Source of the DNA: CAYVKM01 sp964452045
Lineage (GTDB): Bacteria; Calditrichota; Calditrichia; RBG-13-44-9
Direction: 5' to 3'
Length of the DNA stretch: 64,000 nt
Assembly: GCA_964452045.1 (NCBI GenBank)
Contig: CAYVKM010000010.1
Location: 1 to 64,000 of the forward strand
Both the position numbers and the translations under genes were made by a program. Positions within the stretch are counted from its first letter, which is position 1, and each line of letters opens with the position of its first letter. The notes beneath the pieces were generated by a model. The model ran no database searches, was not told where the DNA came from, and saw only the letters and a program-made list of their open reading frames with translations. Of the stretch, positions 56,217 through 64,000 are shown piece after piece.

Positions 56217-57101
56217 ATGGAACAGCATTCAAATCCATCCCCCTATGCAAAATTACCGGATATCCTTCTACTTTTCTCCCAGATGCTGATTACCGGAGTA
56301 TACTGCACATTCTTTCTTACTACTTACCTCACCTTCGAGGATTCCTTCTTTCAACAACGCTTAAATTTTTATTATCATTCCCTGCTGTATATTTTTCTCA
56401 CCGGTCTTATAATCTTTGCCCTGACGCTATTTTTCCTATTCCGAAATTCAGAAAAAGCGAAAGATGACACCAGCAATGAGCCGCCAAAATGGTTTAGTGG
56501 TTCCATGTTATATCTTTATTTTCTCTTAGGACTTTTACTTCAAATCATTCTCTTTTTTCTCATCAATGGTTTTGAGCTGTTAAATTTTTTGATATTCTTG
56601 TTAGCTGTCAGTTCAATTTTGGGTATCGCCCGCTCTTATTCGCTGAAAAGTAAGCCTGATTCCTGGAATCATCCCACCACCGCCGGCGGGATCATTGAGG
56701 GAACGATCTCCCTGGGGGCAATTACCGGGCTCTATGCCTTTGCCGGTACTGATCTCTCCCGGGTCTTCACCTGGATAATACTTATCATCCTGATTTTCGA
56801 AATCCTAACGCTTTGGGCTCGGTTTCGCTATTTAAGCCGCTGGAGTTATCTGACTCAGGAAACCCTGAAGATGCTATTGGGAAGTCATATTGCCCTGTTC
56901 GGGGTCCGGTTTATTTTTGGATTAATTATGCCTCTGGTCTATATCGTTTGGGTACTGTTCATTTCCAATCTATCCTTGCTTCCAATTATTTTGATGGTCT
57001 TTGTCGGAGAACTAAGTGAGCGAATACTCTTCTTTATCACGGTGGTGGATCAATCCCAAATAACAACCCAATCAAGGGAAAATGTATCAGAAAATATTTA
57101 A
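56217..57101 (+). CDS. polytopic membrane protein of unknown function
   Basis: A 294-aa protein with eight or so membrane helices (first about 18-40, last about 245-275). I do not recognise it with confidence. The overall pattern, including a final VGELSERILFFITVV helix, faintly recalls DmsC/NrfD-type quinol-anchor subunits, but no Fe-S or molybdopterin partner gene is near, so this may be coincidence. The gene that follows, 14 nt downstream with AGGAGA, also encodes a small membrane protein, and the two probably form an operon. Confidence 0.6.
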   Translation: MEQHSNPSPYAKLPDILLLFSQMLITGVYCTFFLTTYLTFEDSFFQQRLNFYYHSLLYIFLTGLIIFALTLFFLFRNSEKAKDDTSNEPPKWFSGSMLYLYFLLGLLLQIILFFLINGFELLNFLIFLLAVSSILGIARSYSLKSKPDSWNHPTTAGGIIEGTISLGAITGLYAFAGTDLSRVFTWIILIILIFEILTLWARFRYLSRWSYLTQETLKMLLGSHIALFGVRFIFGLIMPLVYIVWVLFISNLSLLPIILMVFVGELSERILFFITVVDQSQITTQSRENVSENI

Positions 57102-57115
57102 GGAGAACAAGAATA

Positions 57116-57664
57116 ATGATTGCCAAAGAATCTGATAAAGTGATCCGACAGTTTTTAAAAAATATCCGGGTTTACTGGCAAGTTGTCTTTTTGGTGGGTA
57201 TCCTGTGTTACGGATTATCGCTTCTCTACCGCCTGGATACACATACCGCTGTTAGAACCTTGCCCTATTTAAAAATCCTGAATATTATTACTTTCCTGGT
57301 GGCGATTACTTTGGCTATCTCTATTTTTCATCAAAAAAGAAAATATTTTCATCTGCGTGCTTTCAGATTGATGATAGAAGATATTTGCAAAAAAGAACCG
57401 GAGTTTCAGGAAAAACAGGTTATTCGTCAGCTTACCCGGGAAATCGGTGCCCGGCTTAAGAAGGTATGGCTGATGGGTGGTGCCTTGATTCTGGTGGGAG
57501 TCGCCTATTACTGGATCACTTATGATGCCTGGGATATGCACGTTTATTTTATTGTTGGACTCTATTCTCTGGCAATTAATTATCCCCGCAAGGATCTGTT
57601 TCTGGATATTCCCTATCTGGTGCATGAAAGTCTGAAACAGGATGACTCTGATGATAAGCCTTAA
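57116..57664 (+). CDS. small membrane protein of unknown function
   Basis: A 182-aa protein with about four helices (near 20-40, 53-72, 118-135 and 140-155) and a basic loop between helices 2 and 3 that carries most of the charged residues. No family is recognised. It follows the larger membrane protein after 14 nt and is probably co-transcribed with it; their joint role is unknown. Confidence 0.55.
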   Translation: MIAKESDKVIRQFLKNIRVYWQVVFLVGILCYGLSLLYRLDTHTAVRTLPYLKILNIITFLVAITLAISIFHQKRKYFHLRAFRLMIEDICKKEPEFQEKQVIRQLTREIGARLKKVWLMGGALILVGVAYYWITYDAWDMHVYFIVGLYSLAINYPRKDLFLDIPYLVHESLKQDDSDDKP

Positions 57665-57765
57665 AGCAGTCTGTTTGCTGACAAAAACAGGTACTTTTTT
57701 GAAAGTCGGGCCAAAAAATCGGAGAGACGAAAATTCAAAATCAGTTTCAAAATTGCCTTTTATTT

Positions 57766-57771
57766 TATAAT
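57766..57771 (+). promoter_or_regulatory. possible -10 box for the carbonic-anhydrase gene
   Basis: A perfect TATAAT, 43 nt before the ATG, suggests a start near 57778. The -35 region (TTTCAA) is weak. Confidence 0.35.
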
Positions 57772-57814
57772 ATTATTTGACTGTGTTACTTAAAAGAACA
57801 ATACTGGAGAAAAT

Positions 57815-58372
57815 ATGATCGGAAGAAATATTGCCGGAGATAATCCGCAAATTGCCAGTTCTTCCTTTATTCACCCAACCGCGGTTGTTCAGGGAAATGT
57901 AATTATCGAGGAAAATTGTTTTGTCGGACCATTAGCGATTATCCGGGCAGATGAGCAGGACCAGGATGGTCTGGTGGAACCCATTGTGATAAAGAATAAC
58001 TGTAATATTCAGGATGGCGTTATCATCCATTCGGCCAAAGGAAAATCGGTTCATATTGGTCCTTACGTTTCCGTTACTCATGGCGCCATTGTCCACGGAC
58101 CCTGTACCATCGAATCCGGCTGCCTGATTGGTTTTAATGCGGTTGTTTACAATGCTTTCCTGGAAAAAGACGTGGTTGTTTTGCACAACGCAGTTGTGGA
58201 GATGGTCACCATCCCCTCCCGAAAAGTGGTACCGGCCAATGGGACGATTATTTATCCGGAAGATTTCTCCCAGTTACAGGAATACACACCCGCCATCGAA
58301 AATTTTTGTAAAAAAGTGATTAACACTTACCAGCAGCTTACTTATGGGTATTTGGTTAATTCAAAAATCTAG
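57815..58372 (+). CDS. gamma-class carbonic anhydrase-like protein (CamH-type)
   Basis: A 185-aa left-handed beta-helix protein with hexapeptide repeats. The three zinc-binding histidines of gamma-carbonic anhydrases are in place: His72 (GVIIHS), His89 and His94 (VTHGAIVHG). It lacks the N-terminal extension of archaeal Cam and fits the shorter CamH group, which hydrates CO2 or scaffolds other proteins. GGAGA precedes the ATG. It is a single gene. Confidence 0.82.
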   Translation: MIGRNIAGDNPQIASSSFIHPTAVVQGNVIIEENCFVGPLAIIRADEQDQDGLVEPIVIKNNCNIQDGVIIHSAKGKSVHIGPYVSVTHGAIVHGPCTIESGCLIGFNAVVYNAFLEKDVVVLHNAVVEMVTIPSRKVVPANGTIIYPEDFSQLQEYTPAIENFCKKVINTYQQLTYGYLVNSKI

Positions 58373-58553
58373 TTGTTTAAGTTTTCAATGAACCATAAAA
58401 ATTTGTCTTTGATTCCACTTTGATTTAGGTTTTAGTATTGATCTTTATTCATTAAGAACCCACCCAATTCAATTTTTTTCTTCACTTGCAAATCTAATTT
58501 TACCATCTTAAAATTTTAGTGAAGCATAAAATATAGAGGTTGCGCTGTAATCT

Positions 58554-59348
58554 ATGTGTCGATTTTTGGTATACTGGGGAAAAAGGCCCCAGAATTTATC
58601 CAGATGGATTCTAGACGAGGAAAACAGTCTTTTTAAACAGAGTCAGAACGATTGCACCAACCGCCCAAATCCGCATGGCTGGGGATTTGCCTATCAGAAC
58701 GGAGGAGAAATCAAGCTGATAAAAAATGCCAAACCAGCCTTTGAGGACCAGGAATATTTCCCAATTGCCAAAGAAATCCACAGTAATCTCCTTTTTGCCC
58801 ACGTCCGGCGGAAATCCCAGGGAGTGGTCAGTTACGAAAATACCCATCCTTTTGTACAGGACCGGTGGATGTTTATGCATAACGGAAATGTGCCGGATTT
58901 TAACCAGTCGAAAACCGAAATATTGAACAATTTACCAAAAGATTGCAAGATCCAAACTTTGGGCTCCACCGACAGTGAATTTCTTTTTAACTATTTTCTG
59001 TGCCGAATGAAGAAAGATCAGATGAGCAGCCTGGAGGACGCCCTAAATATTATTTATACCATCATCTGCCAGCTGGTTGAAATGACCCCCGTGGATGAAC
59101 AAAACCAGCTTGCACTGAATTTCATGCTCACCAACGGGGATTTTCTTATCGGCTTCCGACGAAACCGGACGCTCTATTACCGGATAACTGAAAATGACAC
59201 GATTATTTCTTCAGAAAAATTAGATTCAATGAATCACTGGAACGAGGTACCGGAAAACCATTTTATCATTGCCAGCAAACCCGGTCAGGTCGAGCTTGCA
59301 TCCAAAGATATTGCACTGACCAAACTGGAATATCATCACACCTGTTGA
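58554..59348 (+). CDS. class II glutamine amidotransferase (YafJ-like)
   Basis: A 264-aa protein with the N-terminal nucleophile (Ntn) glutaminase fold. After removal of Met1, Cys2 (MCRFLVYWG) would be the catalytic nucleophile. Other motifs are PHGWGFAY, LLFAHVRRKS, ENTHPFV, FMHNGNV and a late STDSEFLF. It matches the stand-alone amidotransferase group of E. coli YafJ and ergothioneine EgtC. EgtC acts in gamma-glutamyl thiol metabolism. The gene for BshB1 of bacillithiol synthesis follows 78 nt downstream, so a role in thiol metabolism is possible but unproven. Confidence 0.83.
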   Translation: MCRFLVYWGKRPQNLSRWILDEENSLFKQSQNDCTNRPNPHGWGFAYQNGGEIKLIKNAKPAFEDQEYFPIAKEIHSNLLFAHVRRKSQGVVSYENTHPFVQDRWMFMHNGNVPDFNQSKTEILNNLPKDCKIQTLGSTDSEFLFNYFLCRMKKDQMSSLEDALNIIYTIICQLVEMTPVDEQNQLALNFMLTNGDFLIGFRRNRTLYYRITENDTIISSEKLDSMNHWNEVPENHFIIASKPGQVELASKDIALTKLEYHHTC

Positions 59349-59426
59349 ATTTAAAATTTTATTCAAGCAGAGAATGTTTTATTACCTCTAGTACTTTAAG
59401 TAAAGAGTGAAACCCGAATCATTTCT

Positions 59427-60155
59427 ATGCCAGAAAAACAAAAAATTGATATATTAGCCTTTGGCCCTCACCCGGATGATGTGGAGCTGGGCTGCGGCGG
59501 TACTCTGTATAAATTGAAAAATTTGGGATATTCTACCGGAATCATTGATCTCACCGAAGGGGAATTAGGCAGCCGGGGAACAGTAAAACAGCGTTATAAA
59601 GAATCTGCGCAAGCTTCCAAAATCCTGAAAATTGATTACCGGGAAAATGTAAAATTACCCGATGGTGGAATTGATCCCTCCCCGGAAAACCGGGCAAAGA
59701 TTATTCGGATAATCCGTGAACACAAACCCATAATCATATTTGCTCCATATCTGGATGACCGCCATCCGGATCATGTCCACGCCAGTCGTTTGATAACGGA
59801 GAGCTGGTTTTTTGCAGGAGTAAAAAAAGTGATGCCGGAACTAAAACCGCATCGCCCCTACCGGATAATTTATTATATGGCGAAATATGAATTTCAGCCG
59901 AGCTTTGTAATTGATATCAGCCAGGAATTTGACAAAAAACTTCAGGCATTAAAAGCTTACCAGTCTCAGTTTTATAACCCGGAATGGCCGGAGCAACAGA
60001 CCTTTATTTCTTCACGCTGGTTTATCGAATCGGTTGAATTCCGGGCCAGGCACTTCGGTTGGATGGCCGGGGTAAAATATGGCGAACCTTTTTGGATCAA
60101 AGAAACATTGGCAATAGATGATCCGGTACCGATTTTCTCGCGGAATATTGTTTGA
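59427..60155 (+). CDS. bshB1: bacillithiol biosynthesis deacetylase BshB1
   Basis: A 242-aa LmbE/PIG-L family zinc hydrolase. It deacetylates GlcNAc-malate to glucosaminyl-malate, the second step of bacillithiol synthesis. The zinc motif GPHPDDVELGCGG (His15, Asp17, Asp18), DDRHPDHVHASRL and LTEGELGSRGTVKQR are typical of BshB1. BshA and BshC are not in the window. Bacillithiol use fits Bacteroidota-related bacteria. Confidence 0.88.
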   Translation: MPEKQKIDILAFGPHPDDVELGCGGTLYKLKNLGYSTGIIDLTEGELGSRGTVKQRYKESAQASKILKIDYRENVKLPDGGIDPSPENRAKIIRIIREHKPIIIFAPYLDDRHPDHVHASRLITESWFFAGVKKVMPELKPHRPYRIIYYMAKYEFQPSFVIDISQEFDKKLQALKAYQSQFYNPEWPEQQTFISSRWFIESVEFRARHFGWMAGVKYGEPFWIKETLAIDDPVPIFSRNIV

Positions 60156-60213
60156 TATCTAATAAATTCATCCTTCCCAACATCCTAATAAAATACTACC
60201 GGAATAGCGTTTT

Positions 60214-62370
60214 CTATTTCGTTTTCATACTATAAACACCATCCCAGTCGCTTGCCGGCGGATTATTCTTAAACTCCTGGCATCTCTGTAAATACAATTT
60301 TGAGGGTCCATCATTGGTGTCCATCTGCAGGGCTTTTGCAAAATCGGAAATGGCCTGATCCCAATCCCGCAAAAGATAGTTCTTGAATCCTCGCTTATAT
60401 TCCAAAATCATTTCATTGGATTGTCCGGAAGTTTTGTCGTCTTTAAATCCGAGAAGTTCATATATCCGTACCGGTTTATTCTTACCCTTAACCCGGATCA
60501 GATCCAACGGGCGGGTAATAAACTTCTCCTGGACCCGGTCATAGGTATTTTCCCCAATGATAATTCGAGTTCCATAGACTTTATTTACACTCTCCAGCCG
60601 GGAAGCCAGGTTCACGGCATCGCCCAATACCGTATAATTGAACCGGGTTTCGGAGCCCATATTTCCGGCAACCATCTCACCGGAGTTTATACCGATCCGG
60701 GTAGGAAGTTCGGGGCGCCCGGTTTTTTGCCAGTAGGTGTGCAGCTGCTGTGACTGAAATTGCATTTGAAGGGCAGCAGTACAGGCCAGTTCTGCGTTAT
60801 TCTCCATCTCGATCGGGGCACCAAAAACGGCCATCACTGCATCGCCCTCATATTTATCCAGCAGACCTTTATTTTGAATGATAACATTGGTCATGGAAGT
60901 AAAATAATCGTTCAGCAGGGTAACAAGCTTTTCAGGTTCCATCTGCTCAGAAAGCGTGGTGAATCCGACAATATCCGAAAATAGTACTGTGCAGGATTTC
61001 CGCTCCCCACCTAATTTCACTTTCTCCGGATTCTTCAGCATTACATCCACCACAGACGGTGAAACATAATGGGAGAAAATTTTTCGGATCTGTCGTTTAT
61101 CCTTTTCTTCAAACAAATACCGATACATATAGGTGATGGCAAAAGTAATGATAATGATAAACACCGGGGCAATAAAGGGAGTCCAGTAATAAAAATTCTG
61201 AAGGGTAAGTTGAGCCATTAAAATAGTCAGAAAAATAAGGAAGATGGAGGTAACAATACTGCCCACCGGTCGCGGAAAAATGAGGATCACTCCAATGATG
61301 AGACCAAAAATGAGAAGGTATAGAAATACTTGCCAACCGGAGAGTTGATAGATAAAAGTTTGATGGAGAATTTGATAAATTACATTGGCATTGACCTCCA
61401 CCCCCGGGAAAGCCGGCTGAAGGGGTGTCGTGCGCAAATCATAAAATCCGGGAAGGGATGACCCAACCAAAACAATCTTCCCTATGAAAAATTCTGCCGG
61501 TAGAAATCCCATTATGGCATCGTAAAAGGAAACATATCGGAAGGACTTAAATCCGCCGATATAATAAATCAGCATCTGGCCATGTTTATCAATTGGTATT
61601 TTATATTCCTTTCCTTCACGATTGACCAGGTGCAGTTTATCGGAGGCATCATCGTAATCCACCTTGGTTATTCCCAAATGATTCAGGGCAATCTGGGCTG
61701 AAAAGGCACCATATACATTTTCATTAAAACGCATAAAAACCGGGATCCGGCGTAGCACGCCATCCGGATCCGGGAATAGATTGACATAACCGGCGGTAAA
61801 ACCGGCATTCAGGAAACTGGCATCTTCCGGTTCAATCCGTTCTTCCGGGATGAGGATGTCGTAGAGACTTTTCGGCACCTGATAAATAAATCGCTGATAT
61901 TCCAGATCCGATGGTTCCCGGGCCATTAACGGTCGGAAATTATCGGGATCTGCCTGGGACAGATAGAGTGCATTGCAAATCATGCCGGCATCTCGCATGG
62001 CCTGCTGAAATTCATTTTCTTCCGCAGGATGGCGAAGATCCGGATCGAAAATAAAATCCAGACCGATCATAGATACCCCTGTTTCGGAGAGAAAGTTAAT
62101 TAACTTGGTCCATCGTTCCCGTGGCCAGTGGTAATAACTCCCCAGCTTTTGCACACTCCGCTCATCGACATCCACGATAACAATTTCATCAATTGGATTT
62201 TCCGGGGGAGTTACAGCCCGGCGCATCCGCCAATCGTAGGTCTGCGCTTCAATTCGAAAAAAGAAAGGTTTAAATACCATTTCGGAGAGCAGCCAAACCA
62301 GTATTCCCGTAGAAATACCAATAATAACGCCTGCAAGTAATTTTTTCCAAAAGCTCTGTTTCATAACCAT
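60214..62370 (-). CDS. CHASE2-adenylate cyclase (class III)
   Basis: A 718-aa membrane receptor cyclase. TM1 (about 10-30) precedes a periplasmic CHASE2 domain (about 32-325). Three helices (about 330-410) precede a cytosolic class III cyclase domain (about 455-650). Metal-binding aspartates Asp466 (FSDIVGF) and Asp510 (YEGDAVMAVFG) are present, with the dimer motif NLASRLES, so it should be active. A helical TPR-like tail (about 660-718) follows. It makes cyclic AMP or GMP in response to an unknown signal. The other CHASE2 protein in the window is the activator at 39521. Confidence 0.9.
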   Translation of the reverse strand: MVMKQSFWKKLLAGVIIGISTGILVWLLSEMVFKPFFFRIEAQTYDWRMRRAVTPPENPIDEIVIVDVDERSVQKLGSYYHWPRERWTKLINFLSETGVSMIGLDFIFDPDLRHPAEENEFQQAMRDAGMICNALYLSQADPDNFRPLMAREPSDLEYQRFIYQVPKSLYDILIPEERIEPEDASFLNAGFTAGYVNLFPDPDGVLRRIPVFMRFNENVYGAFSAQIALNHLGITKVDYDDASDKLHLVNREGKEYKIPIDKHGQMLIYYIGGFKSFRYVSFYDAIMGFLPAEFFIGKIVLVGSSLPGFYDLRTTPLQPAFPGVEVNANVIYQILHQTFIYQLSGWQVFLYLLIFGLIIGVILIFPRPVGSIVTSIFLIFLTILMAQLTLQNFYYWTPFIAPVFIIIITFAITYMYRYLFEEKDKRQIRKIFSHYVSPSVVDVMLKNPEKVKLGGERKSCTVLFSDIVGFTTLSEQMEPEKLVTLLNDYFTSMTNVIIQNKGLLDKYEGDAVMAVFGAPIEMENNAELACTAALQMQFQSQQLHTYWQKTGRPELPTRIGINSGEMVAGNMGSETRFNYTVLGDAVNLASRLESVNKVYGTRIIIGENTYDRVQEKFITRPLDLIRVKGKNKPVRIYELLGFKDDKTSGQSNEMILEYKRGFKNYLLRDWDQAISDFAKALQMDTNDGPSKLYLQRCQEFKNNPPASDWDGVYSMKTK

Positions 62371-62455
62371 CTCCGGTTTTAAGATTTATCCTAGCTGTGG
62401 AGAAGCTTCACTATTTTCAGCCGAGATTTTTATTACACACAGATGTTCTTTATTG

Positions 62456-63583
62456 TCAGTTAAAATTATCGATGGTTTGAAGAAGAATGTTTAAATCTTC
62501 AGTATTATTATAAAAGTGCGGCGATACCCTGATCTTTCCCTCTCGCAGCGAAACAGAGACCTGATTCTTTTTCAGGTATTCAAATAAAGATTCCGCCTGG
62601 CTATGATAAAAAGTGACTATGCCGGATAAATGATTTTCGTCGGTATCGGTATAAAGTTTAATATCTCTTAATTTCAACTCATTCATTAAATATTTCGTAT
62701 TTCTGAGAACCTTTTGTTCAATTTCCTCCGGTCCGATTTCCAACATCATTTCTATGGTGGGAATCGCACCCATGATCCCCATGGTGTTGAAGACGCCCGC
62801 CTCAAAACGCTGGGCATTTTGGGCAAAGGGTTGTTGATAATTAAAAAAATCGAAGGGGACTTCCAGGCTCATCCACCCTGCCTGTGCCGGATAGACCTGT
62901 TCAAATATTCTGGGAGAGATATAGATAAAACCCAGACCGGCCGGCCACATCAGCCATTTATGACCACCGGTAGATAAAAAATCGATCTTCCATTTTTGTA
63001 CGTCAATTTTCAACGCACCTGTTCCCTGAATCGCATCCACACAGAAGATAATATCATGTTCCCGGCAGATTTTACCCAGCACTTCCATTTCATTCCGAAA
63101 ACCATTCATGAATTCAACAAAGCTGATAGAAAGAATACGAGTACTGGTGTTAATTTTTTCCATAATATTGTCCAGATGGATGATACCATCTTGATGGTGG
63201 ACAAAATCAATCTCCACCCCATGCCTGCGCAGATTAGTAAACGGGATCACATTGGACGGAAATTCAAAATCGTTTAATAAAATCCGATCTCCCTTTTGCC
63301 AATCCAGGCCAAGAGCCAGCACATTCAAACCTGCAGAGGTATTTGGTACCAGGGCAATACTATCGCTCTCAGCATTGATCAGTCTGGCAATCAGCTTCAG
63401 GAAACGTGATTTCTGATCCAAAGCGTCGGGCCAGAATTCAATATTCTTACCGTGACGGAGATCCAGAAAATCCTGAATCGCCAATTTAGCTCCGAGATTC
63501 ATTGGGGAAATAGCAGCATGATTCAGATATATATGTTGGGCTATATGGGGAAATAAAGATCTATATTTGTGCCAGTCAATCAT
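62456..63583 (-). CDS. PLP-dependent class V aminotransferase / cysteine desulfurase-like
   Basis: A 375-aa PLP enzyme. The cofactor Lys209 is in STGGHKWL, the ring-binding Asp183 in CVDAIQG, and a histidine-rich start (YLNHAAISPM) places it among class V enzymes of the isopenicillin-N epimerase/CsdA type. The active-site cysteine loop typical of IscS and SufS is not evident, so desulfurase activity is uncertain. It lies 86 nt upstream of the cyclase gene on the same strand, without an obvious functional link. Confidence 0.8.
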   Translation of the reverse strand: MIDWHKYRSLFPHIAQHIYLNHAAISPMNLGAKLAIQDFLDLRHGKNIEFWPDALDQKSRFLKLIARLINAESDSIALVPNTSAGLNVLALGLDWQKGDRILLNDFEFPSNVIPFTNLRRHGVEIDFVHHQDGIIHLDNIMEKINTSTRILSISFVEFMNGFRNEMEVLGKICREHDIIFCVDAIQGTGALKIDVQKWKIDFLSTGGHKWLMWPAGLGFIYISPRIFEQVYPAQAGWMSLEVPFDFFNYQQPFAQNAQRFEAGVFNTMGIMGAIPTIEMMLEIGPEEIEQKVLRNTKYLMNELKLRDIKLYTDTDENHLSGIVTFYHSQAESLFEYLKKNQVSVSLREGKIRVSPHFYNNTEDLNILLQTIDNFN

Positions 63584-63885
63584 TGATAATTTCCTCGGTA
63601 AAAGTTTTGTGACATAACATTTTTGGAAGTGAAAAAATGAGCAGCAGGATATTCATAAAATGAACGAATTTATTGTAAGTCCAAAAGACAGTTATACAAA
63701 AATAAACCATTTTGATAATTAACGCAAATCAAAAGCATTCTCGCTAGTTTATTAAAAACGTTTCACCATATTAAAATATTTTAAAGGAATTTTTTTAATA
63801 AATACTGTCAAAAATGAGATTAGAACTTTTGGATATTTTAGCGTTGTTCTTTAAATTTAGCTTAACCAAAAAAGGATTTACCAGT
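63584..63885. other. intergenic region upstream of nth
   Basis: About 300 nt, strongly A+T-rich, between divergent genes. I see no clear promoter boxes, hairpin or RNA gene. Confidence 0.5.
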
Positions 63886-64000
63886 ATGAATAAAAAGAGA
63901 ATCACCCAGACAGTTCTCCCCGAATTAATAAAATTATATCTCAAGGCACCCCTGGCATTAGAATACAAAAATGGTTTTCAACTGCTGGTTGCAGTTATTC
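63886..64000 (+). CDS. nth: endonuclease III, 5' part
   Basis: Thirty-eight codons run to the right edge without a stop. They start MNKKRITQTVLPELIKLYL and contain the LEYKNGFQLLVAVI stretch that opens the Nth family (normally followed by LSAQCTD). AAAAGGA precedes the ATG. The enzyme is a DNA glycosylase/AP lyase for oxidised pyrimidines. The helix-hairpin-helix and Fe-S parts lie outside the window. Confidence 0.85.
   Translation, partial: MNKKRITQTVLPELIKLYLKAPLALEYKNGFQLLVAVI

Noticed and set aside
58554..60155. Possible bacillithiol operon with the amidotransferase and BshB1
   Set aside because: The genes are 78 nt apart and no BshA or BshC is present; co-location alone does not show a common pathway.

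Overview
The window is a 64-kb piece of a Gram-negative bacterial chromosome, roughly 43-45 % G+C by eye, densely coding, with no rRNA, tRNA, CRISPR, prophage or complete insertion sequence visible. Several features point to the FCB superphylum, probably a Calditrichota- or Ignavibacteria-like organism. These are a secreted protein ending in a type IX secretion sorting domain with the NYPNPFN signature (9348-10109), a DUF3078-type outer-membrane protein, thrombospondin-3/OmpA proteins, a TamA/TamB pair, a bacillithiol-type BshB1 deacetylase and many lipoproteins. The phylum is an inference; no marker gene fixes it.

Layout. 0.3-10.8 kb: a methyltransferase, a large membrane-anchored PP2C/SpoIIE phosphatase, a DUF3078 porin-like protein, two mechanosensitive channels (MscL, MscS), a PAS-HisKA protein with no ATPase domain, and three exported proteins, the first preceded by a good sigma-70-type promoter and a small hairpin. 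11.0-18.9 kb: one tightly packed aerobic respiration operon with a caa3-type oxidase (subunits II, I, III, CtaG, a small subunit IV-like protein), a Rieske protein, a cytochrome b fused to subunit IV and a cytochrome c domain, heme A synthase and a DUF420 protein. 19.2-26.0 kb: a VOC protein, two NTF2-like lipoproteins, an OmpA/TSP3 protein, an M29 aminopeptidase, an SDR and a MATE transporter. 26.2-38.5 kb: a large BNR/sortilin-like exported protein, exonuclease III, TamA/TamB and an S15 hydrolase.

38.7-47.1 kb is the most unusual part. An exported DinB protein is followed by a sigma-54 activator whose sensor is a CHASE2 domain. Next, behind a -24/-12-like promoter, comes a same-strand cluster of envelope genes: two outer-membrane barrels, a barrel fused to a transglutaminase/cysteine-protease-like domain, a FecR-TPR protein and a DUF4097 lipoprotein. 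I propose this as a candidate CHASE2/sigma-54 envelope-response locus; the regulatory link is inference.

47.2-64 kb: a MITE-like palindromic repeat, then housekeeping genes: EamA transporter, MiaB and MtaB methylthiotransferases, nicotinate phosphoribosyltransferase, UvrA, two unknown membrane proteins, a gamma-carbonic anhydrase, a class II glutamine amidotransferase, BshB1, a CHASE2-adenylate cyclase, a class V aminotransferase and the start of endonuclease III cut by the right edge. The gene order suggests an ordinary chromosomal region rather than a mobile island.
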